DNA of 5,614 nucleotides, taken from Thermogutta sp. (GTDB lineage Bacteria > Planctomycetota > Planctomycetia > Pirellulales > Thermoguttaceae). Position numbers and translations under genes: made by a program. Within the stretch, counting starts at the first letter, position 1. The number at the start of each line of letters is the position of its first letter. The stretch lies in assembly GCF_014359955.1 (NCBI RefSeq), contig NZ_JACIYL010000235.1, positions 1 to 5,614 of the forward strand. The letters run 5' to 3'. The notes under the pieces were generated by a model. It searched no databases. It was given only the letters and a program-made list of their open reading frames with translations, and was not told the origin of the DNA. Below are positions 1 to 4,859 of this stretch, piece after piece.

Positions 1-819
1 CATCCCGTGATTCTGGACGTCGTTCACGGCCTGCCCTTCTCACCGTTCGAGGCGGAGGCGACCCCCACAGCTGGTGCAAACTGGTGGACCAACAATTGTT
101 TCGCGATCGCGGAGATCTTCGAATACGTCTGCGGGCTCGGCGACATTCAGCGTGATGTTGTTTTCGAAGCACTTAAGGACTGTTACATCGACCTCGGATT
201 CCAGACGGGTAACCCGTCGCGATTGCCAACGATTGAGGAGTTTGCGACTCGATTGCAAGAGTTGGAAGAAGAACGTGGTGTGAAGAACGTCATCCCGCGA
301 TGTCGCCCGCTGTTGGAATTTGGGTTATTCCAAAAAAATGAGTCTACCGCGGAATTTGCTCAATTGTTGCGCCGCGGGGTCGTCATAGATGTGCATAACC
401 TCGGAATCGAAACTCTTCAGCTCGCGGCCGGCGCTTTCGTGCTGCGCAAGCTGTACAAAGATATGTTCCGCTGGGGGGAAACGGACCGCCTTCGGCTAGC
501 AATTGTTCTGGACGAAGCCCACCGGCTGGCTCGTGATATAACTTTGCCCAAGATTATGAAGGAAGGTCGAAAGTTTGGCATCACGGTCGTGGTAGCCAGT
601 CAGGGGTTAGCTGACTTTCATCCTGATGTCGTTGGTAACGCGGGAACGAAGGTGGTCTTCCGCACTAATTTCCCAATGTCCCGAAAAGTGGCTGGGTTTC
701 TCCGTCCGTCACGTGACATGGATTTGGCCCAAGCCATCGAGCAGCTTCCGGTGGGTGAATCATTTGTCCAAACAATCGACATGCCTACCTGCGCCCGAGT
801 CCGAATGCACGCGCCGTAA
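1..819 (+). CDS. HerA/DUF87-type ATPase, C-terminal part (5' partial)
   Basis: The reading frame is open from the first base, so the gene begins upstream; the GTG at 7 is probably an internal valine codon. The visible part is 272 residues. Seen in sequence: a hydrophobic strand ending in acidic residues, AIVLDEAHRL (Asp-Glu at codons 171-172), which fits a Walker B motif. It is followed by KEGRKFGITVVVASQGLAD and then NAGTKVVFRTN, the order typical of HerA/FtsK-fold ATPases (Walker B, sensor Ser-Gln, 'GTK..FR' segment). The Walker A loop must lie in the missing N-terminal part. HerA-like proteins are hexameric DNA translocases found with nucleases in DNA-end resection, in anti-phage systems, and in conjugative or mobile elements. 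Which role applies cannot be told, because no nuclease partner is visible; nothing coding follows on this strand until the transposase remnant. The family call is good; the specific function is open. Confidence 0.8.
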   Translation, partial: HPVILDVVHGLPFSPFEAEATPTAGANWWTNNCFAIAEIFEYVCGLGDIQRDVVFEALKDCYIDLGFQTGNPSRLPTIEEFATRLQELEEERGVKNVIPRCRPLLEFGLFQKNESTAEFAQLLRRGVVIDVHNLGIETLQLAAGAFVLRKLYKDMFRWGETDRLRLAIVLDEAHRLARDITLPKIMKEGRKFGITVVVASQGLADFHPDVVGNAGTKVVFRTNFPMSRKVAGFLRPSRDMDLAQAIEQLPVGESFVQTIDMPTCARVRMHAP

Positions 820-919
820 ACATATCGGGACATACCATAGAATCCTGAAACCCCAGCGTCCCCAAGAGGCGCGTGAGCTCATAGCTGGTGTCCAAGGTCG
901 ACAAAGTTAGGTGTTTAAA

Positions 920-937
920 TTTTCAACTTTTTCAACT
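920..937. repeat. Exact 9-bp tandem duplication
   Basis: TTTTCAACT occurs twice head to tail in the gap between the ATPase gene and the transposase remnant. It may be a replication-slippage product or an AT-rich stretch near the old left end of the insertion sequence. I see no promoter or gene between 820 and 1032. Confidence 0.6.
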
Positions 938-963
938 GAATACTGCTCTTGGCAAAACAAAGA

Positions 964-996
964 GCCTCTCCTGTAAATCGCTAGAGGAGGTGAGGC
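964..996 (+). other. Imperfect hairpin upstream of transposase remnant
   Basis: GCCTCTCC at 964-971 can pair with GGTGAGGC at 989-996 with one T-T mismatch around a 17-base loop. It lies 37 bases before the transposase start codon, so it could be a structure near the insertion-sequence end that limits readthrough into the transposase. It has no T-run and is not a convincing terminator. Confidence 0.3.
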
Positions 997-1032
997 AAAA
1001 GATATACCCAGCCGTCAGCATGGAGGCTCCCT

Positions 1033-1879
1033 ATGCAACTTGTTACATCAATCACGGTGATTCTGCAAGCCGTCGCTCCGGATTAAGCCAGGATTTAACC
1101 GTCGAAGACTCACACTGCTGTGTAACCGGTTTCCCAACCTGCGATTTCAGTTGGTGGGAGATTCCACCTATGGTGGGCAAAGTATCCCGGACCTGTCGCT
1201 GTTCAACTGCAACCTGATCAGCCGGACCACGCTGGCTGCCCGGTTGTACGAGGCTCCACCTCCTAAGAAGCCCGGTCGCCCCGGCCGTCCTTGTCGTCGC
1301 GGTCAGAAGCTGCCTGCGCCAAAAGAAATGCTGTCCAAGGGAGGTCGGCAGATCAAGCTGTCGGTTTACGGTCGCACCCAGGCGGCGCGGGTGGCCGAGG
1401 TCGAAGCCCGCCTGCACGCAGTCCCGGAACGGCCGGTGAAAATCGTCGCCGTGGAGGCTTTGTCCGGGGGACGCGGCGGAAACCGTTCTATTCCACGGTT
1501 GTCGAGGCAAAGGCAGAAGATGTGCTGAGATGCTACTCCATGCGCTGGAGTGTGGAAGTGACCTTCCATGCCAGCAAGCAGTACCTGGGATTTGAAGAGC
1601 CCCAAGGATGGAGCGAGCGGGCGGTGGAGCGCACGGCTCCCATGGCCATGTTGCTTTACACGCTGATTGTCCATTGGTACGCTTCAGAAGGTCATCGGGA
1701 GGCGAGGTTACGGATCCCGCCATGGTACCCGCGCAAGTCCCGCCCTTCGTTCGCCGACATGCTGAGCACGCTCAAACGCCTGAGTTTACAACAGCGAATT
1801 TCTACGTCTGGCTTGGGGAGATGGGGTTCGGAAAAAAATGTTCCAACTCCTGGAAAACCTGATCAATCTCGCGGCGTAA
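1033..1879 (+). pseudogene. Degraded IS4/IS701-like DDE transposase
   Basis: An ATG at 1033 is preceded by GGAGG (1022-1026) and gives MQLVTSITVILQAVAPD before a stop at 1084. This looks like a transposase N-terminus. Homology-like sequence resumes in another frame by about 1094-1124 with FPNLRFQLVGDSTYGG, where the Asp at 1160-1162 is the likely second catalytic D. It continues through EAPPPKKPGRPGRP. The frame shifts near 1463-1482 (frame 2 to frame 1) into KPFYSTVVEAKAEDVL, then YSMRW, with the signature Y-(2)-R-(3)-E-(6)-K (Tyr 1534, Arg 1543, Glu 1555, Lys 1576). A second shift near 1783-1798 restores frame 2, giving EFLRLAWGDGVRKKMFQLLE and a stop at 1877-1879. About 260 codons remain where relatives have roughly 400-470. 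The first catalytic Asp region is absent, so the element is inactive. I could not find convincing terminal inverted repeats or a target duplication. Family call is firm to the IS4 superfamily, less so to subgroup. Confidence 0.85.
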
Positions 1880-2012
1880 AGTGCAAAAGGTGAACTGAGA
1901 AGTCTTGCGCCACTTAGAGGGTTTTTGGGTCCGCGATGTGGAGCCGATGCAAGACCGATTGCCAGGAATAACACCTCACGGGTCCTTCCCGCGAGTTTTG
2001 TTTCTCGACTGC

Positions 2013-2029
2013 GGCCGAACGCGTCGGCC
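2013..2029. other. GC-rich hairpin, 6-bp perfect stem
   Basis: GGCCGA (2013-2018) and TCGGCC (2024-2029) form a perfect stem with loop ACGCG. Further pairing is possible outside it (ACT with AGT, CTCG with CGAG), giving a longer interrupted stem over about 2005-2040. There is no T-run after it, so it is not a typical intrinsic terminator. Confidence 0.45.
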
Positions 2030-2044
2030 AGTTGGCGAGACTTT

Positions 2045-2082
2045 CTATCCGGTAAGAATAACACTATCCGGCAAGAATAACG
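2045..2082. repeat. Two-copy 19-bp tandem repeat
   Basis: CTATCCGG(T/C)AAGAATAAC plus one base is repeated head to tail at 2045-2063 and 2064-2082, with 17 of 19 bases identical. A partial relative, GGAATAACACC, lies near 1975. The second copy runs into CGCCGG. The role is unknown; a protein-binding array or a duplication in decaying sequence are both possible. Confidence 0.75.
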
Positions 2083-2105
2083 CCGGTGAGATGATGGCAC
2101 TCGTC

Positions 2106-2173
2106 TTCCACGGTGTCTATTCGAGGAGCGCCTTTCACCGGGTGTATTCGAGGGACGCGTTCCACCGCGTCCC
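2106..2173. repeat. 27-bp tandem repeat ending in an 8-bp-stem hairpin
   Basis: Two units of 27 bases (2106-2132 and 2133-2159) match at 20 positions and share the core TATTCGAGG. A third partial unit starts at 2160 with TTCCACCG. The second unit's end and the third unit's start form a hairpin: GGGACGCG (2152-2159), loop TTCCAC, CGCGTCCC (2166-2173), a perfect 8-bp stem. Read in the forward frame, the units give FHGVYSRSA, FHRVYSRDA and FHRVPGARV. Several differences between units fall at third codon positions and are silent. Confidence 0.7.
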
Positions 2174-2181
2174 CGGGGCCC

Positions 2182-2384
2182 GGGTGGCACCCGAGCCGCC
2201 AACCGTTCCACCGGAGGGACAGCTTCCACGCCGGCCAATCCAACCGACGGAGGGCCGAACTCCACGTCAGCTAACCGCCTGGACGGATTCGGGGCTACCG
2301 GTCGGGGGGCACCCGACCCGCCAATCCAATGGCCCGGGTGAAACCGAGGCAATCGGTCGGGTTGGCACCTCACCCACCAATGAC
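2182..2384. repeat. Dispersed degenerate repeat, GGCACCCGA-CCGCCAA type
   Basis: Three related copies are seen: 2182-2204 (GGGTGGCACCCGAGCCGCCA...), 2304-2327 (GGGGGGCACCCGACCCGCCA...) and 2359-2384 (GGGTTGGCACCTCACCCACC...). CCAATCCAA also occurs at 2235-2243 and 2321-2329. The second copy sits in a perfect hairpin, GGTCGGG (2300-2306) with CCCGACC (2312-2318) and a 5-base loop. The first sits in a 9-bp stem with one mismatch. Spacing is irregular, so this is a family of degenerate repeats rather than a CRISPR array. Confidence 0.6.
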
Positions 2385-2409
2385 TCCCATGGCTCTGACG
2401 CCCGGCCAA

Positions 2410-2473
2410 AAGTTTACCTATTTTCGCCGGGGCGCGCTCAACGGCGCTCAATTTCGTTAAAATAGGCAAACTT
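2410..2473. repeat. Long inverted repeat, 15-base arms, 34-base spacer
   Basis: AAGTTTACCTATTTT (2410-2424) is the reverse complement of AAAATAGGCAAACTT (2459-2473) apart from one position. The spacer is GC-rich and contains GCGCTCAA twice. The AT-rich arms stand out from the GC-rich surroundings. It could be a small non-autonomous element, the ends of a lost insertion, or a folded RNA. I found no flanking target duplication. Confidence 0.75.
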
Positions 2474-2493
2474 GTTCTTGCGATCACTTATCC

Positions 2494-2550
2494 CGGGCAC
2501 GACAAGCGTGCCGTTCCAAATGACGTTTCCCATTTCGCGGGCACGAGAAG
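2494..2550. repeat. 13-bp direct repeat, first copy in a hairpin
   Basis: CGGGCACGACAAG (2494-2506) recurs as CGGGCACGAGAAG (2538-2550), 12 of 13 identical, 44 bases apart. In the first copy GGCACG (2496-2501) pairs with CGTGCC (2507-2512) around loop ACAAG. The second copy has lost the partner arm. Confidence 0.55.
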
Positions 2551-2560
2551 GGTTCGCCGA

Positions 2561-2586
2561 TAGGGGCCATTCATGAATGGCCCCTA
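2561..2586. repeat. Perfect 26-bp palindrome
   Basis: The 13-base half TAGGGGCCATTCA is followed directly by its exact reverse complement, ending GGCCCCTA. The centre is TCATGA. It resembles the extragenic TAGGGGC...GCCCCTA palindromes that I recall being dispersed in several bacterial genomes, so it is probably a REP-like repeat. The lack of a spacer means a cruciform would have very small loops. Confidence 0.85.
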
Positions 2587-2606
2587 CCAGGTCGGAGGGA
2601 CCCGCT

Positions 2607-2632
2607 TGTCAGGTCCGAGCCTGTCAGGTCCG
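2607..2632. repeat. 11-bp direct repeat, 15-bp period
   Basis: TGTCAGGTCCG occurs exactly at 2607-2617 and again at 2622-2632. It begins 20 bases after the 26-bp palindrome. The function is unknown. Confidence 0.6.
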
Positions 2633-2775
2633 CGTTTGAAGGCGGCTGGTCCGTTTTGCTGCAACAGGCCTTTTGGCACCTCACAGGGGCAGCGAAACCT
2701 TGTTAGAATGACGTCCCGGGCGGGGAGAGACCCGCGGCCCGAAGTTGCGAATGCACTACGCGGTGCCCGTCCGGG

Positions 2776-2815
2776 TTTTTGTCAGTGGTACGCGTCTTTT
2801 TGTCATTGGTGCGTC
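2776..2815 (+). repeat. Two direct repeats 21 bp apart, upstream of 2836 gene
   Basis: TTTTTGTCAGTGGT...GCGTC (2776-2796) is followed immediately by TTTTTGTCATTGGTGCGTC (2797-2815). The 21-base period is two helical turns, so two bound proteins would sit on the same DNA face. The repeats end 20 bases before the next start codon, a fitting place for an operator or leader element. Each contains TTGTCA, which resembles a -35 box, but no good -10 follows. Confidence 0.6.
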
Positions 2816-2835
2816 CTGTGGCGTGAGGTGCCTCC

Positions 2836-4014
2836 GTGGCTGGGGTTTCGGATCCGTTTTTATCGGCGCTGCGGAAACTCTACGCAGCTTGTGAAGGCGT
2901 CGCGCACACCTGGACGGTTTTCTGGACGAGATACCAAGAGATCTGTCGCCGACAGGGCCTGTGGTTTCCCGACGTGGGTCCCAAGTGGGCTGCGTTTCAG
3001 TCGGCCTTTCAAGAGGCGGCGCGACAACTCCAGGAATGTCGCCAAGCCATGCCGAAACCGGAAGAACTGCCCCCGTTGTTTACGGGCTGGCCGCGAAGCT
3101 GCACCATCGCGCAAACTTTCTCCCAACTGCTGGGGTTTTATGCGAAATCGTTTGCCGCGTGGCTGCCGGGCGTTATGAACCCACCGGGCGGTTTTGGCCA
3201 GTGGAACTCAAACACGGATTTTTCCCGGGAATTCATGGAACCATTCGAGGGGCAATTTATCGTGCCGTTGGGCCACGCTATTGAGGTGTATGAGAGATTT
3301 CTCGCCCAGCGGGAGGCCCAACGACTGGCGGAAGCGCTGGCTGCGGATCCTCCAACGGTCCTGGAGGGAGACGAAACTCCACAGGGTCCTTCGGCACCGC
3401 AAAGCACGGCCATGCCTCCAGGCGAAGCGACTCCTCAGAAGCCAGAGCCGGATTTCTGTTTCCGTCGGGATGGGGATGGCTGGTTTATCCGCGCATTTGG
3501 CAAAGAAGGGCACTTCAAGAATCGGAAGGGCTTCCATTACATCGCCCTATTGATCGAAAGAGCAGGAAAACCTGTTCCGATGGCGGAGTTTATCGCCAAG
3601 GCCGAAGGGCACTCCCCGGATCCGAAGCGAACACCGCTAGCGGAAAGTTGGCAACCGGTCCTGGACAGGGAAGCGAAACAGAGCTTGAAAGATCATCTTG
3701 TCAAATTGACGGCGGACATCAAGCAAGCCGAAGAGCGGGGGGACTTCACATCAGCCGATGTTCTCCGCAAAGAATTTGAACGACTGAGCGGCTATCTCCT
3801 TGCCGATACACAGCCTAACGGCAAGGCGAAGAGCTTCTCTACGACCTCAAAGAGGATGGCGGAAGCCGTCCGGAAGGCGATCAGCCGGGTTTGTGACGCG
3901 TTGCGACAATCGGGTTTCGATAAGCTGGCAGACCACTTTGAGGCTTATATCAGCGCTGAGGAATTTTCCTACGTGTACCGTCCGCCCGCATCAGTGACTT
4001 GGGCTCTCCTCTAA
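2836..4014 (+). CDS. Protein of unknown function with C-terminal KG..Y/coiled-coil domain
   Basis: The gene encodes 392 residues. The GTG start at 2836 is chosen because GAGG lies at 2825-2828, seven bases upstream. Three parts are visible. Residues 1-170 are helical, rich in Trp and Phe, and unrecognised. Residues 175-205 are a Pro-rich, low-complexity linker. Residues 206-392 form a domain starting DFCFRRDGDGWFIRAFG, then KGFHYIALLIERAGKPVPMAE (from about 231), VLD (275-277), a charged coiled coil with LRKEFERLSGYLL, a basic helix KRMAEAVRKAISRV (about 338-352), and a YVYRP ending. The order 'KG..YL..LL..PG', 'VLD..A...Y', paired charged helices, 'ERAR..V.KAI..I' resembles a domain I know from the C-termini of some actinobacterial and planctomycete ATPases or regulators; that is from memory. 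There is no signal peptide or membrane segment, so it is likely cytoplasmic. Function is not assigned. It may be element cargo or a regulator. Confidence 0.8.
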   Translation: MAGVSDPFLSALRKLYAACEGVAHTWTVFWTRYQEICRRQGLWFPDVGPKWAAFQSAFQEAARQLQECRQAMPKPEELPPLFTGWPRSCTIAQTFSQLLGFYAKSFAAWLPGVMNPPGGFGQWNSNTDFSREFMEPFEGQFIVPLGHAIEVYERFLAQREAQRLAEALAADPPTVLEGDETPQGPSAPQSTAMPPGEATPQKPEPDFCFRRDGDGWFIRAFGKEGHFKNRKGFHYIALLIERAGKPVPMAEFIAKAEGHSPDPKRTPLAESWQPVLDREAKQSLKDHLVKLTADIKQAEERGDFTSADVLRKEFERLSGYLLADTQPNGKAKSFSTTSKRMAEAVRKAISRVCDALRQSGFDKLADHFEAYISAEEFSYVYRPPASVTWALL

Positions 4015-4039
4015 CCTCCCTGGTGTTCGGACGCACTTT

Positions 4040-4187
4040 CGGACGCGAAATGTCCGGCACGGAGCTGGTATCTCGTGACGCGGACGCGTCCAGGGACGGA
4101 CGCCAAATGTCGGGCATACACCGCAGGGCCTTCGCGTCCGGACAAATTTTTGGACGCGAAATGTCCGTCACGGACGCGATTTGTCCG
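4040..4187. promoter_or_regulatory. Iteron-like dyad array, CGGAC-N7-GTCCG
   Basis: Four 17-base dyads share the core (C/T)GGACGC(G/C)A(A/T)(A/T)TGTC(C/G)G: 4040-4056, 4097-4113, 4151-4167 and 4171-4187. Three keep a palindromic GGAC/GTCC pair; the second has GTCG in place of GTCC. Starts are 57, 54 and 20 bases apart. Related partial sites flank them: CGGACGCACTTTCGG from 4028, the perfect 10-bp palindrome GGACGCGTCC at 4082-4091, and CGCGTCCG (inverted) at 4133-4140. The array fills the gap before a three-gene operon that starts with a DNA-binding protein and contains a RepA-like ATPase. It may bind the helix-turn-helix protein, act as replication iterons, or be an operator. Confidence 0.7.
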
Positions 4188-4191
4188 GCGT

Positions 4192-4254
4192 TCCTTTGTA
4201 GAAGCGGCGGCACAGTGCCAGCCGCGGCATCCTGTGACCGGTTTCTACAAAGGA
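4192..4254 (+). promoter_or_regulatory. Long inverted repeat that can hide the ribosome binding site
   Basis: CCTTTGTAGAA (4193-4203) is the perfect reverse complement of TTCTACAAAGG (4243-4253); one more T-A pair extends it to 12 bp. The loop region holds a second strong stem: GCGGC-GGCAC (4204-4213) with GTGCC-A-GCCGC (4215-4225). The right arm contains AAAGGAG (4249-4255), the ribosome binding site for the ATG at 4265, nine bases away. In the RNA the closed stem would block translation of the small DNA-binding protein and, through coupling, the genes after it. A protein-binding DNA inverted repeat or an attachment site are alternatives. Confidence 0.6.
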
Positions 4255-4264
4255 GCGCAGAACC

Positions 4265-4504
4265 ATGCTGGAAAGACTTCTTCTCACGCCCCGGGAAGCC
4301 GCTTATCGGTTGGGCATCAGCCCGCGCCACCTCTGGACCTTGACGGCCCCACGCGGACCCATTCCCTCCGTGAAACTTGGCCGGCGCGTGTTCTACAGGC
4401 CCAAGGACCTTGAAGACTTCGTAGCCGATGTCGCGCGGCGATCGGCGGAAACCGTTGAAAGCCAGGCGGGTACGCAAGACCAAGGGGGGACCGCCGATGG
4501 CTGA
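4265..4504 (+). CDS. Excisionase/MerR-type helix-turn-helix protein (HTH_17-like)
   Basis: The protein has 79 residues. The ATG has a strong AAAGGAG nine bases upstream. Residues 6-55 are a small winged-helix DNA-binding domain: LLTPREAAYRLGIS (first helices), PRHLWTL (turn to recognition helix), IPSVKLGRRVFYRPKDLEDF (wing and last helix). This order and the 'K.G.R..Y...DL..F' ending are typical of the excisionase-like helix-turn-helix family. These proteins bind DNA repeats and work in excision of integrative elements, replication control or gene regulation. The dyad array directly upstream is the natural candidate target. The tail (56-79) is polar and probably disordered. The last 8 bases overlap the start of the next gene. 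Whether it is a true excisionase or a regulator cannot be told; no integrase is in the window. Confidence 0.85.
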   Translation: MLERLLLTPREAAYRLGISPRHLWTLTAPRGPIPSVKLGRRVFYRPKDLEDFVADVARRSAETVESQAGTQDQGGTADG

Positions 4505-4859
4505 GCGTCGGGTTACCATTCGCCACGCGGTGCCACAGCCCCGGGAGGGCCAGCGGGTGCCTATTCTTGTCGTGGCATGGCCCCCGGTTCGTGAGGGCGG
4601 GCCCTGGACTGTGGAAGTGCGGGCGCCCCGGGACGCGGTCACCGCGCGTATCGTCACGCCACCGATCGCATTCATTGACGATCCCGAGGCGGAACTACTC
4701 GCAGAGCAATTCATCGCTCAACGCATTCCCGCAACGATCCATGATTTGCTACTCCCGAAAGCGGTCGTGGCCAGTGAAACCTTGCAACCGCTTCGCCCCA
4801 GCGACTTTGTGGATGCACAGGCGTATGCAACGCTCATACGGAGGTTAGTGAATGCCTGA
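4497..4859 (+). CDS. Hypothetical protein, middle gene of operon
   Basis: The protein has 120 residues. ATG 4497 is chosen because a purine-rich GGGGGGA (4484-4490) lies just upstream and the start overlaps the stop of the preceding gene. A longer in-frame extension to 4428 lacks these features. I do not recognise the family. The N-terminal half reads as beta strands (RRVTIRHAV, RVPILVVAW, WTVEVRAP) and the C-terminal half as helices (DDPEAELLAEQFIAQRI, SDFVDAQAYATLIRRLV). There is no membrane segment or signal peptide. It overlaps both neighbours by exactly 8 bases, so it is very likely translated with them and may help the ATPase or the DNA-binding protein. No function is assigned. Confidence 0.75.
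   Translation: MAERRVTIRHAVPQPREGQRVPILVVAWPPVREGGPWTVEVRAPRDAVTARIVTPPIAFIDDPEAELLAEQFIAQRIPATIHDLLLPKAVVASETLQPLRPSDFVDAQAYATLIRRLVNA

Larger units (their letters stand above)
1880..2835. other. Repeat-rich region without a convincing gene
   Basis: About 950 bases lie between the transposase remnant and the next gene. They hold at least seven distinct short repeats or hairpins, listed separately. A 186-codon open frame (1905-2465, TTG start) crosses it. It has no good ribosome binding site, is rich in Pro, Arg and Gly, and contains a 19-bp tandem repeat whose length is not a multiple of three, so I do not call it a gene. I see no tRNA or rRNA and no clear promoter. TAGAAT at 2704-2709 resembles a -10 box but has no matching -35 at a normal distance. 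Confidence 0.6.

Noticed and set aside
1052..1723. 223-codon open frame on the - strand
   Set aside because: It is the antisense shadow of the transposase remnant, whose sense-strand motifs are clear.
2182..2384. Possible CRISPR array
   Set aside because: The related copies are degenerate, differ in length and are irregularly spaced, with no uniform spacers and no cas gene nearby.
1905..2465. 186-codon open frame in the repeat region, TTG start
   Set aside because: There is no good ribosome binding site, the composition is low-complexity Pro/Arg/Gly, and it contains a 19-bp tandem repeat that is not a multiple of three. The silent changes in the 27-bp repeat are reported as a finding, but they do not make the whole frame a gene.
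1786..2487. 233-codon open frame on the - strand
   Set aside because: It overlaps the transposase C-terminus antisense and the repeat cluster. Long stop-free frames are expected in GC-rich DNA, and no domain is recognisable.
2673..2689. TTGGCACCTCACAGGGG as a sigma-54 promoter
   Set aside because: The GG of the -24 box is present (TTGGCAC), but the -12 TTGC element is missing.
2704..2709. TAGAAT as a -10 box for the 2836 gene
   Set aside because: The nearest TTG-type -35 (2673-2678) is 25 bases away, too far, and the site is over 120 bases from the start codon.
2573..3178. 201-codon open frame overlapping the 2836 gene in another frame
   Set aside because: It starts inside the 26-bp palindrome, has no ribosome binding site, and its second half is a shadow of the 392-residue protein, which has a better start and domain content.
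3950..4714. 254-codon open frame on the - strand
   Set aside because: It runs antisense through the dyad array and the helix-turn-helix gene; its repeated PDISRPK-like stretches are just the dyads translated backwards.
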